This document shows, one piece after another, positions 48,718 to 57,287 of a stretch of 64,000 nucleotides of DNA (position 1 is its first letter; every line of letters starts with the position of its first letter). The DNA lies in assembly GCF_015352455.1 (NCBI RefSeq), contig NZ_JADKPN010000006.1, positions 124,001-188,000 of the forward strand, in the 5' to 3' direction. The DNA comes from Nocardioides islandensis. Its GTDB lineage: Bacteria > Actinomycetota > Actinomycetes > Propionibacteriales > Nocardioidaceae. A program made the translations under genes and the position numbers. A model generated the notes under the pieces. The model was not told where the DNA came from and ran no database searches. It worked only from the letters and a program-made list of their open reading frames with translations.

Positions 48718-50759
48718 GACAGGTCGATCCCGTTGTGGCTCGCCAGCTGCGCGCACAGCGGCGGCGTGAGCCCCGTCTCCGGGGCGACCCGCAGCCCCGA
48801 CGGCAGCGTGGTGGGTGCGTCGTACAGCTCATCGACGCTGCCGATGCGCGAGACCCAGTCGCCGTACCACTCCTGGATCGGCACGTACCCGACGTACCCG
48901 CCGGGCGTCGACGTCAGCTCCATGTACCCGAGCGAGGAGTCCGTGCGCAGCCCGATGTGCAGCACCTCGCGCGGGTACGGCATGAACAGCGGCCCGTAGA
49001 ACACCCCCGTCTCGTTGCGGATCCCCAGCTGCATCGACCCGTCGCGGAAGGTCTGCAGGAACACCGCACGGGTCGCCTTGCCGTGGGTGACGAACAGGTC
49101 GACCGAGGTCTTCGGCAGCTTCGCCGGGAAGGACACCGACACGACGCGGGCGCGCTCCTCGACGATGACCCAGGGCTCGTACTTGTCGCCGGTGTTGAGG
49201 TACAGCCCGTCGCAGTCGCCCCGGATGTGCAGGTCGTCGGCCGAGCCGCCGATCGGCAGCGCGTCGCTGTGGCTGATCAGCCGCGCGAACGCCGTGCCGG
49301 GCCCGCCGCTGAGCCGGTCCTGGAGGTCCAGGTACCGCTCGAGCGGCTCGCCGCGGTAGGTCGTCGCGGCCATCGCGAACCCGGTGCTCGCCTGGGCCGC
49401 GATGGAGAACAGCCCGCCCAGCGAGAGCACGACGCCGAGTCCCACGGCGAGCGCGCGCGAGGCCGCGGCCCAGCGGGCCACCAGCGCCCAGAGCGTGATC
49501 GTGGAGCCGAGGACGAGCGCGGGCACGAACTCGCTGGTGTAGCGGTGGGCGAGGTACCCGTAGGCCATCACGCCGCCGGTCATCAGGAACGTCGCGAGCG
49601 CGGCCGGACGCAGCGCCCGCACGCCGTGGCCGCCCTCACCGGCGGGGGTACGCCGCAGCAGCACCGGCAGCGACGCGACCGCCATCAGCAGCCACAACGG
49701 CATGAACGCGGTCACGCTGCCGGTCCGGTACGACTGGTCGATCACCGCCGTCCCGCTGCCGGTGGCGTTGCTGCCGGGGAGGGTCACCCAGGGGAAGTAG
49801 TCGACGAACCGGATGCCGCGCGGGTCGAAGTACGTCGTCAGCGAGGACGTGAAGAACTGCGGCCCGGTGATGGTGCCGCCGTTGCTCTCCAGCGCGTAGC
49901 GCCGGTGCTGGTTGGTCTCCGTCCACACCTGGTCCTGGAGAGGGAAGAGGTACGGGTGCCCGAACTTCCACATGTTGTAGGCGATGCCGACCGCGAGCGG
50001 CACCAGCCCGGCCGCCAGCACCCAGGGCGCGAGCCGGCGGCGGGCGGCGAACGACGTGCCCCGCCACATCCAGAGCCCGAGCGCCACCGCTCCCAGGCAG
50101 ACGCCCCAGCCGCCGGTGGTCCGGGTGAGCACCGCGCACAGGATGACCAGCGCCAGCCAGGCCACGCCGCGGCCCGTCGGCTCGAGGGCCAGGCGGACCA
50201 GCCAGTACGCCGCGGCGACGACGAGCGCGGTCTGCCAGAGGTAGACCTCGTGGTAGACCCACGGCAGCGAGGCGTCGAAGGTCAGCGTGGTGCCACCGGT
50301 GATGCCGGCCAGGAACAGCCCGGCGAGCACCGCCTGCCGCCGGGTCACCTCGGCGTCGTCGCCGAGGACGGCGCGGCGCACCAGCCAGACCAGCCGGGTC
50401 GCGAACACCGCGAAGACCACCCAGGCCACCAGCATCGAGACCAGGGTCATCTTCCCGTCGAAGTCCTGGGTGACCAGCAGGACCGGGATGCGCAGGAGGG
50501 CCGGGAACGGGCCGAAGTACATATAGGTCTTGGTGCCCTCGGTGAAGCCCTCGATGCCCATGACGTACGCCGGCACGTCGAGGTGGCCGTCCAGGAAGGC
50601 GTTGCCCTGCGCCTCGAAGAACCCCCCGGCGTACCGCAGCGCGACCGCCGACCGGCCGACGTCGGTGCCGAAGTCCATCAGCACGAGGAGGTACGCGAGC
50701 CCGCCCACCAGTGTCCCGGCGAGGCTGGCGACGACGACGCGCCACTGGGAAGGGCGCAT
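48714..50759 (-). CDS. Large polytopic membrane protein, possible GT-C glycosyltransferase
   Basis: This 681-residue protein has ten to twelve TM helices (first at 8-28) followed by an extracytoplasmic C-terminal domain of about 180 residues. The architecture is that of GT-C enzymes using polyprenyl-phosphate sugars. Possible acidic loop residues are in LMDFGTDVGRSA after the first helix. I cannot name the family. The ATG start lies 14 bases after the GT2-methyltransferase stop. It is coupled to the GT4 gene, so all three probably build the same glycan. Confidence 0.7.
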   Translation of the reverse strand: MRPSQWRVVVASLAGTLVGGLAYLLVLMDFGTDVGRSAVALRYAGGFFEAQGNAFLDGHLDVPAYVMGIEGFTEGTKTYMYFGPFPALLRIPVLLVTQDFDGKMTLVSMLVAWVVFAVFATRLVWLVRRAVLGDDAEVTRRQAVLAGLFLAGITGGTTLTFDASLPWVYHEVYLWQTALVVAAAYWLVRLALEPTGRGVAWLALVILCAVLTRTTGGWGVCLGAVALGLWMWRGTSFAARRRLAPWVLAAGLVPLAVGIAYNMWKFGHPYLFPLQDQVWTETNQHRRYALESNGGTITGPQFFTSSLTTYFDPRGIRFVDYFPWVTLPGSNATGSGTAVIDQSYRTGSVTAFMPLWLLMAVASLPVLLRRTPAGEGGHGVRALRPAALATFLMTGGVMAYGYLAHRYTSEFVPALVLGSTITLWALVARWAAASRALAVGLGVVLSLGGLFSIAAQASTGFAMAATTYRGEPLERYLDLQDRLSGGPGTAFARLISHSDALPIGGSADDLHIRGDCDGLYLNTGDKYEPWVIVEERARVVSVSFPAKLPKTSVDLFVTHGKATRAVFLQTFRDGSMQLGIRNETGVFYGPLFMPYPREVLHIGLRTDSSLGYMELTSTPGGYVGYVPIQEWYGDWVSRIGSVDELYDAPTTLPSGLRVAPETGLTPPLCAQLASHNGIDLS

Positions 50760-50773
50760 GGTCCGGCGTGCTC

Positions 50774-52255
50774 CTAGATGGCCTCGAGGCGGTAGAGGAA
50801 CTGGTAGCCGAACATCGTAGGCCAGACCGCCGTGGCGGCCCGGTCGGCCCGTGCGGCGCCCCGTGCGGCCCGCGAGACGAACGACTCGCCGCCGCGGTCG
50901 AGCACGTCGACGGGCGAGCCGACGACGTCGCGCTCGACGACGACCAGCCCGCACGTGTTGACCAAGCGCTCGAACGTGCGCCGGGTGAAGAACCGGACGT
51001 GGGTGTGGTCCAGCGGTCCGCGCTGGTCGTAGTCGAACCGGCCCAGCGCCACCTTGCCGCGGGGGTACCAGTGGCCGAAGTTCGGCACCGACACCAGGAT
51101 CTCGCCGCCCGGGTTGAGGTGGTCGCGGATGTCCTTCAGGAGGGTCTCCGGGTCCACGACGTGCTCGAGGATGTCGCCGGCGATGATCACGTCGTACGAC
51201 GGCGTGCTGGACGGCAGCCCCTGGCTGACGTCGGCTTCCACGAAGTCGTCGAGGCGCTCGCCGACCCCGTGGTGCTTGACCAGGTCCACGCCGTCGACCC
51301 GGTGGCCCTGCTGGCGGACCAGCGCACCGAACTGCCCGTCGGAGCAGCCGACGTCCAGGACCGACGTACCGGGCCGGTGCCGGGCGGTCCAGGCGAGCAG
51401 CCGGCCGTGCGAGGAGTGCGGGGACGGCTTGAGCTCGTAGACCTCGGTGTCGTGCGCGGTCATCGCGCCGAGGCCGGAGGGCCCGGTGCCGAAGCCCATC
51501 CGGCGGGCCTTGAACCGGATCACGTCCTTGGTCACGTCCTTGGCGTACTTGATGCCGTTGACGTGGCAGATCTCGTCACCGTAGTAGGTCGGGATCGGTA
51601 CCTCGGCGATCTTCTTCCCGGCCGCGTGCAGGCCCAGGATGATCTCGGTGTCGAAGTCGAAGTCGTTGGTGTAGCTGTCGAGGTCGATGTCGGTGAGCGC
51701 GTCGACCCGGTAGGCCCGGTAGCCGCTGTGCCACTCGCTCAGCTCCAGGCCGGTCACCTTGTTCTGGAAGGTGGAGAGGATCCGGTTGCCGACGTACTTG
51801 TACATCGGCATGCCGCCGGCGCGGGCCTTGCCCTTCTCCATCATCCGCGAGCCGAAGACCGCGTCCGCCTCGCCGCGCACCAGCGGCTCGACGATCGACT
51901 CGATCACCTCGGGGGCGTACTGCCCGTCGCCGTGCAGCAGCACCACGACGTCCAGGCCGTGGTCGATGGCCCAGTGGTAGCCGGCCTTCTGGTTGCCGCC
52001 GTAGCCGAGGTTCTCGGGGTGCTTCACCACCGTCAGCGGCAGCTGGGTGCGCTCGAGGTAGCGCAGCGCCACGTCGTAGGTCTCGTCGGGGCTCGCGTCG
52101 TCGCAGACCAGCACGTGGTCGACGGACGCGGCGAACGACGGGGGCAGCCGGTCGAGCGTCTGCGCGAGCGTGGACGCGGCGTTGTAGGCGACGACCAGCA
52201 CACCGACGCGCATGGGCGTCCGGTCGTCGGTCAGCAGGGGGACTGCTGGGGCCAC
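50774..52255 (-). CDS. GT2 glycosyltransferase fused to a SAM methyltransferase
   Basis: This 493-residue protein has two catalytic domains. Residues 15-260 are a GT2 domain like polyprenyl-phosphate sugar transferases: VVAYNAASTL, CDDASPDET (Asp52-Asp53), LLHGDGQYAPE (Asp110) and FGSRMMEKGKAR. Residues 275-493 are a class I methyltransferase with SVLDVGCSDGQFGAL near 298-312, IIAGDILEHV and LNPGGEILVSVPNFGHW. GTG at 52255 has CAGGAG seven bases upstream; ATG at 52213 is possible. One protein could make and methylate the same lipid-linked sugar. It is divergent from the oxygenase gene. Confidence 0.85.
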   Translation of the reverse strand: MAPAVPLLTDDRTPMRVGVLVVAYNAASTLAQTLDRLPPSFAASVDHVLVCDDASPDETYDVALRYLERTQLPLTVVKHPENLGYGGNQKAGYHWAIDHGLDVVVLLHGDGQYAPEVIESIVEPLVRGEADAVFGSRMMEKGKARAGGMPMYKYVGNRILSTFQNKVTGLELSEWHSGYRAYRVDALTDIDLDSYTNDFDFDTEIILGLHAAGKKIAEVPIPTYYGDEICHVNGIKYAKDVTKDVIRFKARRMGFGTGPSGLGAMTAHDTEVYELKPSPHSSHGRLLAWTARHRPGTSVLDVGCSDGQFGALVRQQGHRVDGVDLVKHHGVGERLDDFVEADVSQGLPSSTPSYDVIIAGDILEHVVDPETLLKDIRDHLNPGGEILVSVPNFGHWYPRGKVALGRFDYDQRGPLDHTHVRFFTRRTFERLVNTCGLVVVERDVVGSPVDVLDRGGESFVSRAARGAARADRAATAVWPTMFGYQFLYRLEAI

Positions 52256-52328
52256 GTCGTTCTCCTGGCGGTGCGTGATCTGTCCTCTGGCACGATAAGG
52301 CCCCACAGCAGCTCCCGGAGGCGTTTCC

Positions 52329-53213
52329 ATGTCCTATGACTCGTCGGGCGACGACACCCTGCAGGCCACCACGGTCGACTACGGCCGGCTCGAGGCCGAC
52401 CTGCCCACCCGCGCCGCGGCGTACGCCGCCGCCCAGCCGTTCCCGCACGTCGTGCTGGACGGGGTGCTCGTGCCCGAGGTGTTCGAGCGGGCCGCGGCGG
52501 AGTTCCCGGACCTGCGCGACGAGCGGTGGAACGGCTACCTGCACGTCAACGAGACGAAGTACTCCAACACCGAGCCGGACACCTGGGGACCGACGCTCAA
52601 CGCCGTCGCGCGCGAGTTCTGCTCGCCGCGGTTCGTGCGGTACCTCGTCGAGCTGACCGGGATCGAGGGGCTGGTCCCCGACTGGAGCATGGACGGCGGG
52701 GGGCTGCACCAGACCCTGCGGGGCGGGCACCTCAACGTGCACGCCGACTTCTCCAGCCACCACACCCACGAGAACTGGGCACGGCGGGTGAACATCCTGC
52801 TGTACCTCAACCGCGAGTGGCGTGACGAGTGGGGCGGCGAGCTCGAGCTCTGGGACCGCGACATGACCGCCTGCCAGGACAAGGTCACCCCGGCCGGCAA
52901 CCGGATGCTGGTGTTCTCCACCTCCGACGACTCCTTCCACGGACACCCGGACGGGCTGACCTGCCCCGAGGACGTCGCCCGGCGCTCCATGGCCCTCTAC
53001 TACTTCACCGTCGAGGACCACGTCGTCCGCCGGTCCACCAACTACCGGGCCCGGCCGCAGGACGGCTGGCGCCGGTGGGCGATCGGGGCCGACCGGGTGG
53101 CCGTGGACCTCTACGACCGCGCGAAGCGGCGGTTCGGTGTCTCCGACGAGAAGGCGCAGGCCCTGCTCGCGAGGCTGCACCGCCGCCCCCGCTGGTCGAG
53201 GAGGTCGCGCTAG
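52329..53213 (+). CDS. 2OG-Fe(II) oxygenase
   Basis: This 294-residue cupin-fold oxygenase has iron ligands in NVHADFSSHH (HxD, about 138-140) and SFHGHPDG (distal His, about 204), with Arg in RRSMALYYF for 2-oxoglutarate. It belongs to the broad prolyl-hydroxylase-like group and would hydroxylate a sugar, lipid or protein of the glycan pathway; the substrate is unknown. CGGAGG lies seven bases before the ATG. Its last seven codons (RWSRRSR) and stop lie inside a family B repeat, whose GCTAGC provides the TAG. Confidence 0.83.
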   Translation: MSYDSSGDDTLQATTVDYGRLEADLPTRAAAYAAAQPFPHVVLDGVLVPEVFERAAAEFPDLRDERWNGYLHVNETKYSNTEPDTWGPTLNAVAREFCSPRFVRYLVELTGIEGLVPDWSMDGGGLHQTLRGGHLNVHADFSSHHTHENWARRVNILLYLNREWRDEWGGELELWDRDMTACQDKVTPAGNRMLVFSTSDDSFHGHPDGLTCPEDVARRSMALYYFTVEDHVVRRSTNYRARPQDGWRRWAIGADRVAVDLYDRAKRRFGVSDEKAQALLARLHRRPRWSRRSR

Positions 53214-53229
53214 CGACCGTCACGAGACC
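53191..53229. repeat. Family B (GCTA-loop) repeat overlapping the oxygenase 3' end
   Basis: GCTGGTCGAGGA begins the copy and GTCACGAGACC ends it. The inner hairpin is GGTCGC-GCTA-GCGACC (53203-53218), a third stem variant that remains fully paired. It ends six bases before the stop of the convergent acyltransferase gene. Confidence 0.75.
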
Positions 53230-53234
53230 GGTGG

Positions 53235-54458
53235 CTACACGCCGGTCAGCTCGTCGTCGCGCTCGGCGTGGTGCCGGGTGGCCCGGATGCGCTCGCGGGC
53301 CTCGTCCCGCCCGCGCCGGGCGGCCGCGACCAGCGCCGGCCCGATCCCGCGGTCGAGGGCGTGCCACCTCTCCGAGGCCAGCCACCGGCGCACGGGCCGC
53401 TCGATCAGCAGCTGGGTGGCGACTGCGATCAGCAGGGTGATGGCGTAGGCGAGGAGGGTACGGGTCTGCCAGCTCCACTCGGTCTCGTTCTTGGACAGGT
53501 ACCAGAAGAGCGGGTAGTGCCAGACGTACAGCACCAGCGAGGTCCGGCCGGCGAGGGCCAGCGGTCCCCAGCCGACGGTCCGCGCGAGCAGCTTCGGCGG
53601 GCCGGCCATCGCCACGGCCAGGACGAAGACCACCACGTCGATGTTGAGCAGCCAGCCGCCGAGGCCGAAGTACCCGGACTCGTCCTCCACGGCACCGAGG
53701 AGCGGTATCAGCAGCACGGTCGAGGCGACCATCGCCGGCACGGCGTACCGGTGCAGCTTCTGGGCCCAGGGGAGCACCACGGCGCCGAGCGCACCCCACA
53801 AGAGGCCGTCGGCGCGCGTCTGGACGCGGATCAGCGCCGAGAAGACTCCCTCGGTCTCGTAGACGTGCTGGCGGTAGATCATCACCACCAGCAGGGTGGC
53901 GGCGAGGGTGAGAGCCAGGACGGGGCGCCAGCGACCGACGAGGAACACGATCAGGAGGATCAGGCCGATCACCCAGAGGTCGGTGCAGACGTACCAGAGG
54001 TGTCCGAGGTCGGGCCGGGCCGCGAACGCGTTCTCGCGGACGTAGCCGTTCCAGGTGTAGGTGACGATCCGGATCGCCGACTCCCGGGTGTCGGTGCCCT
54101 GGTAGGCGACCATCATGTTCCAGTTGGCCGCCGTGAGCGCCAGGACCAGGATCACCAGCGGGTAGACGTGGGCGGAGATGCGGATCCAGCGTCGCAGCCA
54201 GATCACGCCCGGCCGGATCGTCCCGGTGCGCTCCTGCTCGCGCAGCATCCCGCGGGTGGCCAGGAAGCCGCTGACCACGAAGAAGATGGTGACGGCGTAG
54301 TCCCCGCTGGAGAACAGCCAGGTCACGGCCGTCCAGTCGTTCGTCGGCGCCAGGATCCACGTGTGGGAGAGCAGGACGAGGACGATGGCGTAGCCCCGGA
54401 TGCCGTCGAGCATCCGGTCGCGTGTCGTCGTCCCCACGCTCTGTCCCGTCTGGACCAT
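53235..54458 (-). CDS. Acyltransferase 3 family membrane protein (OafA-like)
   Basis: This 407-residue membrane O-acyltransferase has ten TM helices. The family start LDGIRGYAIVLVLLSHTWIL (residues 17-36) has the catalytic His, followed by FFVVSGFLATRG near 60-71 and RRWIRISAHVYPL. A basic cytoplasmic tail ends the protein. It would add acetyl or succinyl groups to envelope sugars. The ATG follows a candidate -10 box by seven bases. It is convergent with the oxygenase gene across the family B repeat. Confidence 0.88.
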   Translation of the reverse strand: MVQTGQSVGTTTRDRMLDGIRGYAIVLVLLSHTWILAPTNDWTAVTWLFSSGDYAVTIFFVVSGFLATRGMLREQERTGTIRPGVIWLRRWIRISAHVYPLVILVLALTAANWNMMVAYQGTDTRESAIRIVTYTWNGYVRENAFAARPDLGHLWYVCTDLWVIGLILLIVFLVGRWRPVLALTLAATLLVVMIYRQHVYETEGVFSALIRVQTRADGLLWGALGAVVLPWAQKLHRYAVPAMVASTVLLIPLLGAVEDESGYFGLGGWLLNIDVVVFVLAVAMAGPPKLLARTVGWGPLALAGRTSLVLYVWHYPLFWYLSKNETEWSWQTRTLLAYAITLLIAVATQLLIERPVRRWLASERWHALDRGIGPALVAAARRGRDEARERIRATRHHAERDDELTGV

Positions 54459-54465
54459 GGGCCGA

Positions 54466-54471
54466 ACTCTA
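54466..54471 (-). promoter_or_regulatory. Candidate -10 box (TAGAGT) of a leaderless acyltransferase transcript
   Basis: TAGAGT on the minus strand ends seven bases before the ATG. Confidence 0.45.
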
Positions 54472-54571
54472 GTTCCTGACCGGCCGTCGGGGACCTCGTG
54501 TCGAGGGAGGTCAGGCCGGCTCGCACGCTGCTACTGTTCGGGCGTCTCGCTGGCATTACTGGGAGGTAACG

Positions 54572-55462
54572 GTGCGCAAGCTGGGGATGGTGCTGGCCGG
54601 TCTCGGCGGCTTCCTCGTGATGCTCGCGATCCTGGCGAAGTTCTACGCTCCGGGTCAGCTGATGAAGACTCCCCTGGACGTGGACTCCACGACCAACGCG
54701 GCGGGGCAGGCGGCCGTGGGTGACGGGGCGACCGAGCCGGTCAAGGGCACCCAGCTGACCCGTGCCGACTCCGCCAAGTCCGATGGCGACGTGATCGTGT
54801 TCGTCAGCTCGTCGTGCCTGATCTTCGACCGCGACAACGCGCCCTCCTGCGTGAACGCCGACGACCCGGACCAGCGCTTGATCACCGCCGGTGTCGACAA
54901 CTTCGCCACCGACCGGAAGACCGCGATGGCCGTCAACGACCCCAAGTACCTGCCGCCGGACGCCACCCCGCGCGACGGCCTGCAGAACAAGTGGCCCTTC
55001 GACGTGGAGAAGAAGACCTATCCCTACTGGGACGACAACGTGAACCAGGTCGTGGACGCCACCTACGAAGGCACCGAGGACGTCGACGGCATCGAGGCCT
55101 ACAAGTTCCACGCAGTGGTCTCCGACGTCCCCTACGAGGTCACCGACGGCGTTAAGGGCACCTACAGCAAGGACTCGACGATCTGGATCGAGCCGGTCAC
55201 CGGGTCGTTCGTCAAGCTGAGCTACCACATGGAGCAGACCACCAACACGGGCGACAACTTCATCACCCTCGACCTGGCCTACACCGAGGACGAGGTGGCC
55301 GACAGTGTGAAGGACGCCAAGTCCAGCCGCGACAAGCTCAACCTCGTGCGCAACACCGTGCCGCTGATCGGCTTCATCGTGGGCATCCCGTTGTTGGTCA
55401 TCGGCCTGGTGCTGACCGGTCGAGGCGGCAAGAAGAAGCCCGCCACCGAGTCCGCTGCCTGA
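54572..55462 (+). CDS. DUF3068 (PorA-family-like) membrane protein
   Basis: This 296-residue protein has an N-terminal TM helix (residues 5-23), an extracytoplasmic domain of about 225 residues, and a second TM helix near 268-287 with a Lys-rich end. The layout and sequence character (for example LDVDSTTNAAGQA, YEGTEDVDGIEAYKF, TIWIEPVTG) are those of DUF3068, annotated as porin PorA family in actinobacteria, though a true pore role is not shown. GGGAGG precedes the GTG start by seven bases. The next gene follows by 30 bases. Confidence 0.82.
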   Translation: MRKLGMVLAGLGGFLVMLAILAKFYAPGQLMKTPLDVDSTTNAAGQAAVGDGATEPVKGTQLTRADSAKSDGDVIVFVSSSCLIFDRDNAPSCVNADDPDQRLITAGVDNFATDRKTAMAVNDPKYLPPDATPRDGLQNKWPFDVEKKTYPYWDDNVNQVVDATYEGTEDVDGIEAYKFHAVVSDVPYEVTDGVKGTYSKDSTIWIEPVTGSFVKLSYHMEQTTNTGDNFITLDLAYTEDEVADSVKDAKSSRDKLNLVRNTVPLIGFIVGIPLLVIGLVLTGRGGKKKPATESAA

Positions 55463-55492
55463 CGCTGCCGGCCTCCTGACACCCTGTAGCAG

Positions 55493-57208
55493 GTGACCTC
55501 CCGGGACGTGCCGACGCGCGTGCGCTCGCACGGCTCCCGTCGGCGCCGTGCCGCGGTACGCCGGGTGCTGACGCGGCGGAACCTGCCGCTGGCCGTCGTG
55601 CTGCTCGCCGTGCTGGTGCAGGGCGTCCTGCTGGTGGTCTTCGCGTCGCGGCTGTACTTCTTCGGCGGCGACGACTGGGACTTCCTGCTCTTCCGCGGCA
55701 CGATCCCCGGGGTCAACCGCGGGTGGTTCGTGCCGCACTACGACCACTGGTCGACCGCGGCGATCGCCATCTACCGCGTCCTGTTCCACTTCTTCGGGCT
55801 ACGCCACTACCTGCCGTACGGCCTGGTCGTGATCGTCTTTCACCTCACGGCCTGCCTCCTGCTCTACGCGCTGTTGCGGCGCGCGGGCTCGGGAGCGTGG
55901 GCCGCTGCCGCGGCCACGGTCGTCGGCGTGTTCCTCGGCGCCGGTGCCCAGGCGATCCTCTGGGACGTCGAGCTGACCCTGCTGGGCTCGCTGGTGTGTG
56001 GTTTCGCGGCCCTGCTGGTGCTCCAGGGTGGCGCCGACGCGGGCCGGCTGCGGGTGGTGTGGGGCCTGCTCGTGCTGGCCCTCTCGTTCTCAGGGCTCGG
56101 CATCACCGTGATCGGGTGTGCGGCCCTCTTCGTCCTGCTGCGCAGCGGCTGGCGCGAGGCGCTGGCGGTCGCGTCGGTGCCGACGCTGGTGTTCGCGGTC
56201 TGGTTCGTGTGGATCGGGCACACCGGCGCCGATGCGGGTCAGTCGAGCGCGTGGGAGCTCACCCAGGTGCCGTCGCAGGTCTGGCTGGTCATCACCTCGG
56301 CCCTGGAGAGCACCAGCGCCATCCCGGGCACCGGCGGCGTGCTCCTCCTCGTGCTCGTCGCCGGCACGACGCTGTCCCACGAGACCCCGCGGCCGCTGCG
56401 GGACCTGGCGCTGGCCGGCATCGGGGCGTCGCTGTTCCAGACCTTCCTGACCGCGCTGGTGCGCCCCGGGATCGCCAGCACCGGGCGCTACACCTACCTC
56501 GTGGTGATCTTCCTGCTGCCCGCCGTGGCGGTCTGCCTGGCGGCGCTGGCCCGGCGTACTCCGGAGCCGCGCTGGCTGGTCGGGCTGCTCGGCGGCGTCC
56601 TCGTGCTCGGCGTCGCCGCCAACGGGGTGTACCTCGAGCACAAGTACTACAGCGCCACGCGCAGCTACACCGACGCCTGGCCGGGCACCATCCGGGGCAT
56701 CGTCGCGGCCAGTGCCGATCGCCAGCGCGTGCTCACCGAGAACCCCGAGGAGTGGTTCAGCGAGGGCTTCAGCCCGTCGCTGGTGGCCAGCGAGGCGATC
56801 CGCGACAAGCTGCCGCCGGGGCACGCGACTGCGGCGGAGCGGCTCGAGGCCGAGCGGCAGTTCTACGTCGGCGTGTCCGACGAGCCGTTCTCGCTGATGA
56901 GCGGTGGGGAGGTGTCGCTGCTGTACTTCCTCGACCCGATCCAGGCTGGGGAGGGCTGCGGCACCTACCGCGCGGCCGCGGACGCCGGGGTCATCACCGT
57001 CGACATCGGCTCGGCCGGCAACGAGGTCGCGGTGCGCAGCGACAGCACGTCCGTACGCACCTACCTCGTCCGCGACGGCCGCGAGAGCGACGAGCGCACG
57101 TGGTCCATCGACCCCGACGACACGACGTACGTCGCGTCCACGGCCAAGGACGCCCAGCTGGTGATGGTCTTCAACCGCGGCGGCACCTACACCGTCTGCC
57201 GGGGTTAG
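55493..57208 (+). CDS. Polytopic membrane protein, GT-C-like
   Basis: This 571-residue protein has a basic N-terminus (residues 1-30), about ten TM helices and a C-terminal extracytoplasmic domain (about 395-571). FFGGDDWDFLLFRG near residues 60-73, after the first helix, is a DD-type acidic loop as expected for GT-C transferases using lipid-linked sugars, and PHYDHWSTAA follows. The acceptor is unknown. The GTG start lies 30 bases after the DUF3068 gene with no clear ribosome-binding site. The family A repeat follows the stop. Confidence 0.72.
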   Translation: MTSRDVPTRVRSHGSRRRRAAVRRVLTRRNLPLAVVLLAVLVQGVLLVVFASRLYFFGGDDWDFLLFRGTIPGVNRGWFVPHYDHWSTAAIAIYRVLFHFFGLRHYLPYGLVVIVFHLTACLLLYALLRRAGSGAWAAAAATVVGVFLGAGAQAILWDVELTLLGSLVCGFAALLVLQGGADAGRLRVVWGLLVLALSFSGLGITVIGCAALFVLLRSGWREALAVASVPTLVFAVWFVWIGHTGADAGQSSAWELTQVPSQVWLVITSALESTSAIPGTGGVLLLVLVAGTTLSHETPRPLRDLALAGIGASLFQTFLTALVRPGIASTGRYTYLVVIFLLPAVAVCLAALARRTPEPRWLVGLLGGVLVLGVAANGVYLEHKYYSATRSYTDAWPGTIRGIVAASADRQRVLTENPEEWFSEGFSPSLVASEAIRDKLPPGHATAAERLEAERQFYVGVSDEPFSLMSGGEVSLLYFLDPIQAGEGCGTYRAAADAGVITVDIGSAGNEVAVRSDSTSVRTYLVRDGRESDERTWSIDPDDTTYVASTAKDAQLVMVFNRGGTYTVCRG

Positions 57209-57212
57209 GGAC

Positions 57213-57287
57213 GTCGAGTTGCGCCTCCGGTACCGCTGAGTTGCGTGCCGGGGGCGCAACTCGGAGGTACCGGGGGCGCAACTCGCT
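57213..57287. repeat. Dispersed hairpin repeat, family A copy 2
   Basis: GAGTTGCGCCTCCGGTACC (57216-57234) pairs with GGTACCGGGGGCGCAACTC (57266-57284) at 18 of 19 positions, with an inner GAGTTGCG/CGCAACTC pair. It ends at the stop of the facing methyltransferase gene and may terminate both. Confidence 0.7.
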
